Assembly (NCBI RefSeq): GCF_011319475.1
Contig: NZ_RCMC01000037.1
Location: 37,151 to 44,258, forward strand
Source: Candidatus Nitrosotalea sp. FS
Lineage (GTDB): Archaea > Thermoproteota > Nitrososphaeria > Nitrososphaerales > Nitrosopumilaceae
Length of the DNA stretch: 7,108 bases
Direction: 5' to 3'
Position numbers and translations under genes: made by a program. The notes under the pieces were generated by a model. That model had not been told where the DNA came from. It was given only the letters and a program-made list of their open reading frames with translations, and did not search any database. Of the stretch, positions 1 through 6,498 are shown piece after piece. Every line of letters begins with the position of its first letter. The stretch's first letter is position 1.

Positions 1-50
1 GGAATCTTACCTAATTTGGCATTGTTGGAGAACTCTTCTTTTGTTAGCAA
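1..50 (-). CDS. Partial 5' end of a probable DUF35 (OB-fold / zinc-ribbon) acyl-CoA-associated protein
   Basis: Only 16 complete codons are visible before the window edge. Reading from a TTG at 50-48 gives (M)LTKEEFSNNAKLGKIP. This resembles the usual DUF35 N-terminus, a short helix with an EEF motif and a following GK, just ahead of the zinc ribbon. It begins 2 nt after the thiolase stop codon. In archaea the thiolase gene is commonly followed by a DUF35 gene, whose product bridges thiolase and HMG-CoA synthase or acts as an acyl-CoA-binding scaffold. The zinc-ribbon cysteines lie outside the window and cannot be checked. No ATG or GTG occurs in this frame nearby, so the TTG start is inferred. 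Translation is probably coupled to the thiolase. Identification rests mainly on context and a short motif. Confidence 0.5.
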   Translation of the reverse strand, partial: MLTKEEFSNNAKLGKI

Positions 51-52
51 TT

Positions 53-1207
<1,155 letters not shown>

Positions 1208-1228
1208 AAATCTCGCTGACCAGATTCC

Positions 1229-1239
1229 ATATAAAAATT
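1229..1239. promoter_or_regulatory. TATA (box A) element in the thiolase / zinc-ribbon divergent gap
   Basis: The only strong AT-rich element in the 63-bp gap reads ATATAAAAATT on plus and AATTTTTATAT on minus. Its centre is about 26-27 nt before the thiolase GTG, the archaeal spacing for a transcript starting at or near the start codon. It is about 37 nt before the zinc-ribbon ATG, which would leave a leader of roughly 10 nt. It may therefore serve both genes. Assignment is by spacing and base composition only. Confidence 0.45.
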
Positions 1240-1270
1240 CTTCAGTAGTTTCTTTAATGCGATAAGCAAG

Positions 1271-1729
1271 ATGGTATCATTGAAAGACCAAATTACTCTT
1301 GTTGTCAAGAAGCGACTGAATTCAAGAAATTCTGTCAAGATAACAAAGAAGAACATCGGCAAAATTCAGAGTGAGATAAAACAGTACTATGACAAGAATG
1401 GGTATCTTTCATGGTCAGAGAAGAAGCGAAAATATGTAATTCTAGGGACAAACGCTCCTGTTAATGGCCTTGTGGAATGTCCTGCTTGTCATGTAGGAAA
1501 ACTTCTCATAATAAGATCTCGTCAAACAAAAAAACGATTCATAGGATGTTCAAATTATTACAACGGTTGCAGGGCATCATCTCCGCTGATTCAAAGAGGT
1601 ATGATCTGTGCAACAAAGATTTCATGCGAGATTTGTTTGTGGCCAATTATTTTACAAAGATATTCTAGAAAACAAAAGTGGGCACGACAATGCTCTAACA
1701 TACGATGCGCAAGCAGAACTAAATCTTGA
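1271..1729 (+). CDS. Stand-alone protein with two topoisomerase-type C4 zinc ribbons
   Basis: This is a 152-aa basic protein. Residues 1-60 are lysine-rich and look partly helical. They are followed by a zinc ribbon C70-x2-C73-x19-C93-x6-C100 with the segment KKRFIGCSNYYNGCRASSP, typical of the C-terminal zinc fingers of type IA topoisomerases (zf-C4_Topoisom). A second ribbon follows as C119-x2-C122-x18-C141-x4-C146. No topoisomerase catalytic domain is present, and the gene is too short for one. The likely role is binding of single-stranded or structured nucleic acid, perhaps as a partner of a topoisomerase or in repair; this is inference. The start ATG at 1271 is preceded by a TATA element about 37 nt upstream and no clear Shine-Dalgarno site. 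The last 11 bp overlap the convergent nitrilase gene. The domain call is firm; the function is unknown. Confidence 0.85.
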   Translation: MVSLKDQITLVVKKRLNSRNSVKITKKNIGKIQSEIKQYYDKNGYLSWSEKKRKYVILGTNAPVNGLVECPACHVGKLLIIRSRQTKKRFIGCSNYYNGCRASSPLIQRGMICATKISCEICLWPIILQRYSRKQKWARQCSNIRCASRTKS

Positions 1730-2528
1730 GATTGGTGTAAACGTCAGTACGTCTATTTTGTAAGAGTGGAAGTTTTTGTCTTACTTGTTTTACTTCATCA
1801 AGAGAAATATCAACAACTCCAATTCCTTCTTTTTTCTTCATATCAAGAAGTATTTTCCCGTAAGGATCAACCACTAGACTTCTCCCGCAGTAAATGTTAC
1901 CCACTTGATCTGGAGATATTACATAGCATCCATTCTCAATTGCTCTTGTTTTGTTTATAGTAATCCAGTGTTCTTCTTTCATTTTTCCCTTAACCCATGC
2001 AGATGGTACTACAAGAATTTCAGAACCAGATGAGGCAAGCATTCTTGACATCTCAGGAAATCTGAGATCATAGCAGATCATCATTCCCATTTTTCCCGCA
2101 CTGGTTTTTACGGGTTTGACAATTGATGAGCCTGGATAAAGTTTTGAAGATTCCTTGAATCCAAGTGCATCATAGAGATGAATTTTTCTGTATGTAGTTA
2201 TGACTTTGCCATTTTTTCCTATAAGAAAAGATGTGTCATATACCCTGTTTGGTTTTGGACTTTTTTCATACAACGTACCAATAACTTGTATTGAATTTTT
2301 TTTTGCTTCTTCAGATATTGATGAAACAAATTCTCCGTTTATTTTTTCTGCAGTGTTTACAAGATCTATAGCAGACTGGGAAGATGATGTGTAACACATC
2401 ATAAATTCTGGAAAAGTGCAGAGTTTTGCATCTCTGCGTGCTGCCTGGGATATATATCGAAGAATTTTTTTTAAATTGTTTTTCTTGTCTGTTGCAGCTC
2501 GCATTTGGACTACGGCAATTTTTGTCAC
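1719..2528 (-). CDS. Carbon-nitrogen hydrolase (nitrilase superfamily, Nit-type amidase)
   Basis: This 269-aa cytosolic hydrolase should cleave a non-peptide C-N bond, most likely an amide. The catalytic triad is visible: Glu41 in FPEF, Lys115 in YRKIHLYD and Cys152 in ICYDLRFPE. A further acidic residue, Glu126, sits where many members have a second active-site Glu. The ICYDLRFPE signature and the length match the Nit1/Nit2 branch, whose members include omega-amidases and the deaminated-glutathione amidase. The exact substrate cannot be read from sequence. The start is GTG at 2528, giving a first strand MTKIAVVQMR as expected, with an AT-rich box 20-25 nt upstream. The tautomerase stop codon lies 34 bp upstream, so read-through transcription is possible. 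The 3' end overlaps the convergent zinc-ribbon gene by 11 bp. Confidence in the family is high. Confidence 0.92.
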   Translation of the reverse strand: MTKIAVVQMRAATDKKNNLKKILRYISQAARRDAKLCTFPEFMMCYTSSSQSAIDLVNTAEKINGEFVSSISEEAKKNSIQVIGTLYEKSPKPNRVYDTSFLIGKNGKVITTYRKIHLYDALGFKESSKLYPGSSIVKPVKTSAGKMGMMICYDLRFPEMSRMLASSGSEILVVPSAWVKGKMKEEHWITINKTRAIENGCYVISPDQVGNIYCGRSLVVDPYGKILLDMKKKEGIGVVDISLDEVKQVRQKLPLLQNRRTDVYTNLKI

Positions 2529-2540
2529 ACGTTTTTTGAA

Positions 2541-2556
2541 TTATTATAAAATAAAA
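2541..2556 (-). promoter_or_regulatory. Probable box A for the nitrilase gene
   Basis: The minus strand carries an uninterrupted A/T run, TTTTATTTTATAATAA, in the 34-bp gap after the tautomerase gene. Its middle is about 20-24 nt before the GTG start codon. This is compatible with a leaderless or near-leaderless transcript independent of the tautomerase. Experimental start sites would be needed to decide. Confidence 0.4.
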
Positions 2557-2562
2557 ATGTGT

Positions 2563-2739
2563 TTAGAGAGGATTTCCTGCCATATACCAATTTTCTTTTG
2601 GATTCTCTTCGAAAACCACGATTACATGACTTTCTTTTGTCTTGAGAATCTCTACTGCCGATTTTGTGATGGCTTTTGCATATTCCTCTTTCTGTTTTTC
2701 AGTTCTGCCCGGATACATTGAGATTGTTATGAGAGGCAT
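2563..2739 (-). CDS. 4-oxalocrotonate tautomerase-like small protein
   Basis: A 58-aa reading frame starts at ATG 2739 with MPLITISMYPGRTEKQKEEY and ends in ENWYMAGNPL. After removal of Met, Pro becomes residue 1, the catalytic base of the tautomerase superfamily. The beta-alpha-beta layout, Arg11 in the GR turn and the aromatic residue at position 50 (Trp here, Phe in classical 4-OT) align without gaps to the 4-OT family from memory. The Arg39 equivalent is Ile, so classical 4-oxalocrotonate activity is doubtful. Members are usually homo- or heterohexamers of about 60 aa, which matches. The substrate is unknown; it may be another keto-enol or dehalogenase-like reaction. A weak AATAAAT element lies about 26 nt upstream. 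The nitrilase gene starts 34 bp downstream on the same strand, and the two could share a transcript. Confidence 0.85.
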   Translation of the reverse strand: MPLITISMYPGRTEKQKEEYAKAITKSAVEILKTKESHVIVVFEENPKENWYMAGNPL

Positions 2740-2761
2740 GTATCACAGATGGGCATACAAG

Positions 2762-2768
2762 ATTTATT
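2762..2768 (-). promoter_or_regulatory. Possible box A for the tautomerase gene
   Basis: AATAAAT on the minus strand is centred about 26 nt before the tautomerase ATG, inside the 90-bp gap after the rhomboid gene. The spacing is right, but the match to the TTTATATA-type consensus is modest. Confidence 0.3.
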
Positions 2769-2829
2769 CTTTGGTAATCATCAAACTTGAGTTTTTACTA
2801 GAATCACACCGAAGAGTTATTTTGTAGAT

Positions 2830-3576
2830 TCAAGTTCCCCACTTGGTACCGCCACCTTTCCAGCCATACCGTGTACCATAAGTAAACTCTGAGCTGTGGG
2901 TTTTTTTGTAAACGTATCCGGCAAGCAATCCAATTAGAAACCCTCCAATGTGTGCAAAAAAGGCAACACCTGAACCACCTGACCCGATAAATGCTGGCAA
3001 GACATTTTGGAAGATAAACCAGAACGGCAGATACCACTTGGCTGAAATTCTAATCAGTCTGGTGAAAAATCCAAGAAACATTAGTGTGACAACTTTTGCG
3101 TTTGGAAATATGATGAGATAAGCACCAAGTACTCCAGAGATTGCACCAGAGGCTCCCAATGCTGGCAATTGACTTGAAGGATCTGACAAGATATGGAAAA
3201 AGTCAGCTACAACACCCCAAAAAAGATAGAGTGCTAGAAATTTGCCCCTTCCAAATTTGTATTCGATATTATCTCCAAATATCCAAAGAAATAACATGTT
3301 GCCTCCAATGTGCATTATACCTGCATGGAGAAACATGGAACTGAAAATAGAAGTAAATACACCATAGTTGTGATTTGCTAAACCATGTACAACATTACTT
3401 GGAATAGTACCATAACTCAACAACATATTTTCTGCTTGTCTGTTTGTAAACTCCCAGACTTGATGAGTTACCGCTATTTCCCAAAAAAAGACTAGAACAT
3501 TAATTGCAATTAATGAATATGTAACATAGGGTCTGTATCCTACAGGTTTTGGGTTTTCATCTCTGAGAGGTAGCAT
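2830..3576 (-). CDS. Rhomboid-family intramembrane serine protease
   Basis: This 248-aa polytopic membrane protein should cut transmembrane segments of other proteins within the lipid bilayer. The catalytic dyad is visible: Ser143 in GASGAISG and His209 in FFAHIGGF. The upstream HAGIMHIGGN block (84-93) gives the conserved histidine and asparagine of the oxyanion region. Hydrophobic segments lie near residues 18-36, 88-100, 112-130, 141-157, 160-172, 183-198 and 204-222, consistent with a six- or seven-helix fold. The C-terminal tail of about 25 residues is cytosolic-looking and rich in Gly, Tyr and Trp. The ATG at 3576 is preceded by a TATA-like element about 29 nt upstream. The neighbour upstream on the same strand is a PEFG-CTERM surface protein, 68 bp away. 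Substrates are unknown; a role in sorting-tail processing is only a hypothesis. Confidence 0.93.
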   Translation of the reverse strand: MLPLRDENPKPVGYRPYVTYSLIAINVLVFFWEIAVTHQVWEFTNRQAENMLLSYGTIPSNVVHGLANHNYGVFTSIFSSMFLHAGIMHIGGNMLFLWIFGDNIEYKFGRGKFLALYLFWGVVADFFHILSDPSSQLPALGASGAISGVLGAYLIIFPNAKVVTLMFLGFFTRLIRISAKWYLPFWFIFQNVLPAFIGSGGSGVAFFAHIGGFLIGLLAGYVYKKTHSSEFTYGTRYGWKGGGTKWGT

Positions 3577-3600
3577 GTAATAATGAATTCACTTTAATTT

Positions 3601-3609
3601 CTATAATAG
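3601..3609 (-). promoter_or_regulatory. Probable box A for the rhomboid gene
   Basis: CTATTATAG on the minus strand is centred about 29 nt before the rhomboid ATG, in the 68-bp gap after the PEFG-CTERM gene. The spacing fits an archaeal promoter with a very short or absent leader. Confidence 0.4.
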
Positions 3610-3628
3610 CATTTTGTGAGTTATACAG

Positions 3629-3644
3629 AAAAGAAAATCAAAAT
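3629..3644 (-). terminator. Possible T-rich terminator after the 503-aa PEFG-CTERM gene
   Basis: Directly after the stop codon the minus strand reads as three T-runs (ATTTTGATTTTCTTTT). Archaeal transcription commonly ends at such oligo-T tracts without a hairpin. It lies upstream of the rhomboid box A, so the two genes are likely to be separate units. Confidence 0.35.
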
Positions 3645-3745
3645 TTAGAATTTTGGAATTCCTCTAGTCTTTGCAACAAACACTACCATGCTCATAACAG
3701 CAATTGCCAGAACTATTGATGCTACTGGACCGAATTCTGGTACAG
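3644..3745 (-). repeat. Copy 1 of a 102-bp direct repeat encoding the PEFG-CTERM tail
   Basis: This segment matches 6397-6498 at 101 of 102 positions in the same orientation. The single difference (3696 A versus 6449 T on plus) is a synonymous Val change, GTT versus GTA. It encodes the last 32 residues, from VPEFG to IPKF, plus the stop. Similarity ends abruptly one base past the stop codon. Confidence 0.95.
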
Positions 3746-5156
3746 TTGCGTTATCTGGTGTTATGCTAGATGAATTACCAGACTGCCCATCAGTTTGGGT
3801 CAATGCGTCGTTATCCATTACGGTAGAAGGTATGACAACATTTCCTCTGGCCATGCCAATTCTTGACGTATCAGGAACACCGTTGTTAAAGATTGATTTT
3901 ACCTTGATAACAATGCCATAGATGCCATTACCTGGCAAGTTTATTGTTTGAGTACCTGCGCCATTTTGTGCAATGGCATCACTCTTTGACCACAATACGC
4001 TTTGATCTTTGTCAAGTATCTGTAGATCATAATCCACATCACCAGCTACCTGTTTTTCTGTAAATGAATCGTAGAAGCTGATATTCAGATTGTTTTGTGA
4101 ATCTGCTTCCAAGTTTTTAGGATTCCATCCAAGCTTTACATGCCAGCCTCCAAAGTCGGTCAACAAAGAAGCTGATGATTGTACATTTGGTTTTTCAGGT
4201 GCTACTTTGAATTCAATACTTGAAGTTCCACTTGGAATAGTTTTTGCCATGTTTACCAAGTCAAGTTTGTTTAGGAACAGGTGGACTATCATGTAATCTC
4301 CAATTGTATATGGATCAACAATTATTCTGCTTCCAGTAAGAGCATATCCTTGTGCACTTGCAGCATATGTAGGAGTGTCTGAGAATGCTGTCAATGACTT
4401 TGGAACTCTCAACTCTTCATGTATGAATATAGGTCGGTCTTGGAATCTATTTACATTCCAATCAAATGGCATCTTCCAAGAAAATTGTTTTGTTGATTGA
4501 TCAAAGTTAAAGTCTGATGTTTTGTCATAGTAGGAAATTAGTGTAGTATTGTATGGATTATTTTGATAAGTAACATCTTGCATAGATACATCTCCCACAC
4601 TTAGATAGGAGTCAAATTTTGGCGGATTTGATGGATCAAGCAACGTATTAGCAAAGTCAAGAGCCAAAAGTTCCATATGAAGATGATATAGACCTCCTTC
4701 TGCGAGTATTGGGGAAAGTACAGTTACATCGTTTGTCTCTGATCCCCATCCGCCCAGTACGGGGTCGGGATTTCCATACACTGTACATATTCCTGATGGA
4801 CAGTCACCAGGTTGGAATTTAATTGTAAGATATCCGGAATGAGTATAGAACAAATCATGCATCAAGATTTTGTCTCCCTTGGTAGCATTGATGAAAAATG
4901 AGACATTTTTTATTGTGGTATTGGTATTTGCGTCAAAGAATCTAAACTGTAGAGTTTTGTCTTCCGAACTATCAGATGTTATAATTGGAGGATTAAGTTT
5001 AATGAAAGCTGTAATAACTCTGTCACCAATTTTTGCCTGTACATTTTCTTGAGTAAAACCGTCACCGAATGCTTGTTGAGGAATAAATGGAACTACAGAT
5101 AACAAAACAAACACGCCAAGGACTATAGGTAATATACTCTTGACATAAAGCTGCAT
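3645..5156 (-). CDS. Secreted, membrane-anchored PEFG-CTERM surface protein of unknown function
   Basis: This 503-aa protein has an N-terminal signal peptide (hydrophobic 7-25, likely cleavage near AFG-D at 29-32) and a C-terminal sorting tail. The tail consists of PEFG at 473-476, a hydrophobic helix, and a short end with Lys and Arg (AKTRGIPKF). This is the thaumarchaeal PEFG-CTERM signal, thought to be handled by an archaeosortase-like membrane enzyme. Between them lies a beta-rich ectodomain. Residues about 69-115 and 357-418 share a pattern (F-x-F/Y-D near the start, then alternating strands ending in G-x-x-x-I), suggesting two related beta-sandwich modules. Cys119 and Cys124 could form a local disulfide. 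A Ser/Thr/Asn-rich linker (450-471) precedes the tail. The ATG at 5156 has a TTAAATAG box about 28 nt upstream. No enzymatic motif is recognised; adhesion, envelope structure or substrate binding are all open. Confidence 0.88.
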   Translation of the reverse strand: MQLYVKSILPIVLGVFVLLSVVPFIPQQAFGDGFTQENVQAKIGDRVITAFIKLNPPIITSDSSEDKTLQFRFFDANTNTTIKNVSFFINATKGDKILMHDLFYTHSGYLTIKFQPGDCPSGICTVYGNPDPVLGGWGSETNDVTVLSPILAEGGLYHLHMELLALDFANTLLDPSNPPKFDSYLSVGDVSMQDVTYQNNPYNTTLISYYDKTSDFNFDQSTKQFSWKMPFDWNVNRFQDRPIFIHEELRVPKSLTAFSDTPTYAASAQGYALTGSRIIVDPYTIGDYMIVHLFLNKLDLVNMAKTIPSGTSSIEFKVAPEKPNVQSSASLLTDFGGWHVKLGWNPKNLEADSQNNLNISFYDSFTEKQVAGDVDYDLQILDKDQSVLWSKSDAIAQNGAGTQTINLPGNGIYGIVIKVKSIFNNGVPDTSRIGMARGNVVIPSTVMDNDALTQTDGQSGNSSSITPDNATVPEFGPVASIVLAIAVMSMVVFVAKTRGIPKF

Positions 5157-5179
5157 TAATTGAAAAGTGATCTGTTAAC

Positions 5180-5187
5180 CTATTTAA
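5180..5187 (-). promoter_or_regulatory. Probable box A for the 503-aa PEFG-CTERM gene
   Basis: TTAAATAG on the minus strand lies about 28 nt before the ATG at 5156, within the 91-bp divergent gap. It is a good match to the archaeal TATA consensus and implies a leaderless or nearly leaderless transcript. Confidence 0.5.
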
Positions 5188-5211
5188 TTCTTGAGCAACA
5201 ACGTTACTTCA

Positions 5212-5220
5212 CATAAAATT
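5212..5220 (+). promoter_or_regulatory. Probable box A for the 372-aa secreted protein gene
   Basis: CATAAAATT on plus is centred about 27 nt before the ATG at 5243 and 32 nt before the annotated ATG at 5248. It lies in the same divergent gap as the promoter of the PEFG-CTERM gene, about 30 bp away, so the two promoters are close but separate and could share a regulator. Confidence 0.4.
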
Positions 5221-5247
5221 ATTAACAAGACAAGATAAAATTATGAA

Positions 5248-6366
5248 ATGAAAAGATGGTCAAAAATATCATCCATTTTTGCAATATCTATCACAATATT
5301 AGCAATATATCTGATATCAAGTTCAGAAATTTATCATTCAAGAGATACTGCATTTGCCCAGAGTTCATCATTAACGATAATTACACTATCAAGTGATAAC
5401 AAATTAGTTGGCGGGGGCCAATTTGTAATCTCGCCAAATCCATTTACAGGTACAGGAAATTATACAATTACAGACAATTCTGCCGATGATACTGACAAAG
5501 AAAAAGATGGTGTAGTTACTTTGTCAGGAATAAAAAATGGAAATTACAGCATAATTCAGACAAGAATTACATCAGGATATAGTGTTGATCAGATGCAAAA
5601 AACAATTCAGGTGAACAACTCATCTGGTGTTGCTACTTTTACTGATCTACCAGTCAACAACGCTGTTGCATCTTTTGGATCAAAAAGTGTTACTTATACA
5701 ACCAAGTTTGAATGTGGTTCCATATATGCTGGAGAAGGACCGCTAAGGCCTGGTCATTACGATACAGACATTAGTTTATTTAACAAACAAAAGTTCCCAA
5801 CACAAGTTTTTTGGAATTCTGTGCTCAACAATGGCCCTAGTTCAAATGCTATTTTACTCAAGATGGATTCTGAGACATCAAAGAGCATAACGTGTCATGA
5901 TATCAGAGCCATACTTGGAAATAACAATGAAAATTTCATAGAAGGATTTACCATCGTTAATGTTCCATTAGATTCAATGTTTAATGGTGGAATGACCATG
6001 ACAAGTTCCTCAAGTGACATCAACGTATTAGATGTACAAGCATTTTACACTGCAAATGCATTGGATATGCTTCCTCATGAGGTAATTGTGGATAAGATCT
6101 CATTTTACATAATACAGGATGAAAGCGGAAAGATTCCAACCAACATGACGCGAAAGACTCTTGACATATCAATTCCATCAGGCCTAAATCAGATATCAGA
6201 CACGGAAAAGAAAGTAAAAGATGCACTTGCAAAACAATACTCACTTTCTGATGATGACTTGGCAAAAATTGTGATCAGGATAAAAGATGTCTCAGTAGGA
6301 GTTGGAGTTTTGATTGACGATCATGCCATATCATTATCTACAGTCGAACCTCAACCAGGTTCTTAG
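5248..6366 (+). CDS. Secreted protein with SpaA/Cna-B-like domain and a conserved Cys-containing C-terminal region; no sorting tail
   Basis: This 372-aa protein starts with a signal peptide (hydrophobic 8-25, probable cleavage at TAFA-Q near residue 37). Residues about 41-135 form a prealbumin-like beta module: a SSLTIIT strand, a GGGQFVISPNPFTG segment, a GVVTLSGIKNGNYSIIQT strand pair and a closing ATFTDLP. This pattern is typical of SpaA/Cna-B-like domains. A second region begins FECGSIYAGEGPLRPGHYDT (154-173), with Cys156 and later Cys216 in SITCHDI as a possible disulfide. I recognise the RPGHYDTDI pattern from secreted thaumarchaeal proteins but not a named family. The C-terminus ends in QPGS, with no PEFG motif or hydrophobic anchor, so it is probably released or held by partners. 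It is divergent from one PEFG-CTERM gene and convergent with the other. The start at ATG 5248 gives the best signal peptide; a two-codon frame begins 5 nt earlier. Confidence 0.85.
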   Translation: MKRWSKISSIFAISITILAIYLISSSEIYHSRDTAFAQSSSLTIITLSSDNKLVGGGQFVISPNPFTGTGNYTITDNSADDTDKEKDGVVTLSGIKNGNYSIIQTRITSGYSVDQMQKTIQVNNSSGVATFTDLPVNNAVASFGSKSVTYTTKFECGSIYAGEGPLRPGHYDTDISLFNKQKFPTQVFWNSVLNNGPSSNAILLKMDSETSKSITCHDIRAILGNNNENFIEGFTIVNVPLDSMFNGGMTMTSSSSDINVLDVQAFYTANALDMLPHEVIVDKISFYIIQDESGKIPTNMTRKTLDISIPSGLNQISDTEKKVKDALAKQYSLSDDDLAKIVIRIKDVSVGVGVLIDDHAISLSTVEPQPGS

Positions 6367-6387
6367 AAAAATAATAAAAAGAAAAGT
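6366..6387 (-). terminator. Possible T-rich terminator after the PEFG-CTERM cupredoxin gene
   Basis: Within the 31-bp convergent gap the minus strand reads as repeated T-runs (ACTTTTCTTTTTATTATTTT), starting about 10 nt after the stop codon. This is a plausible archaeal oligo-T terminator for the cupredoxin transcript. On plus the same stretch is A-rich and would not serve the 372-aa gene. Confidence 0.4.
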
Positions 6388-6396
6388 AGAGTTAAG

Positions 6397-6498
6397 TTTA
6401 GAATTTTGGAATTCCTCTAGTCTTTGCAACAAACACTACCATGCTCATTACAGCAATTGCCAGAACTATTGATGCTACTGGACCGAATTCTGGTACAG
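6397..6498 (-). repeat. Copy 2 of the 102-bp direct repeat encoding the PEFG-CTERM tail
   Basis: This is the partner of 3644-3745, 2753 bp away in the same orientation, with one synonymous mismatch. Weaker similarity continues into the Thr/Asn-rich linker (ITPDNAT versus TTPANTTA) with a one-codon length difference. The cupredoxin domain beyond it has no relation to the 503-aa protein. Confidence 0.95.

Noticed and set aside
2416..2827. Plus-strand open frames across the tautomerase and nitrilase 5' ends
   Set aside because: They are antisense shadows. The minus-strand frames have recognisable motifs, while these give Phe/Cys-rich products with no family features.
2804..3037. Minus-strand 77-residue frame inside the rhomboid gene
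   Set aside because: It is an alternative frame over the conserved rhomboid C-terminal region, with no start signal and Arg/Trp/Cys-rich nonsense-like composition.
3644..6498. The two 102-bp copies as ends of a mobile element or composite transposon
   Set aside because: No transposase lies between them, the copies are coding 3' ends of two genes, and no target-site duplication is seen. Tail-cassette homogenisation explains them better.
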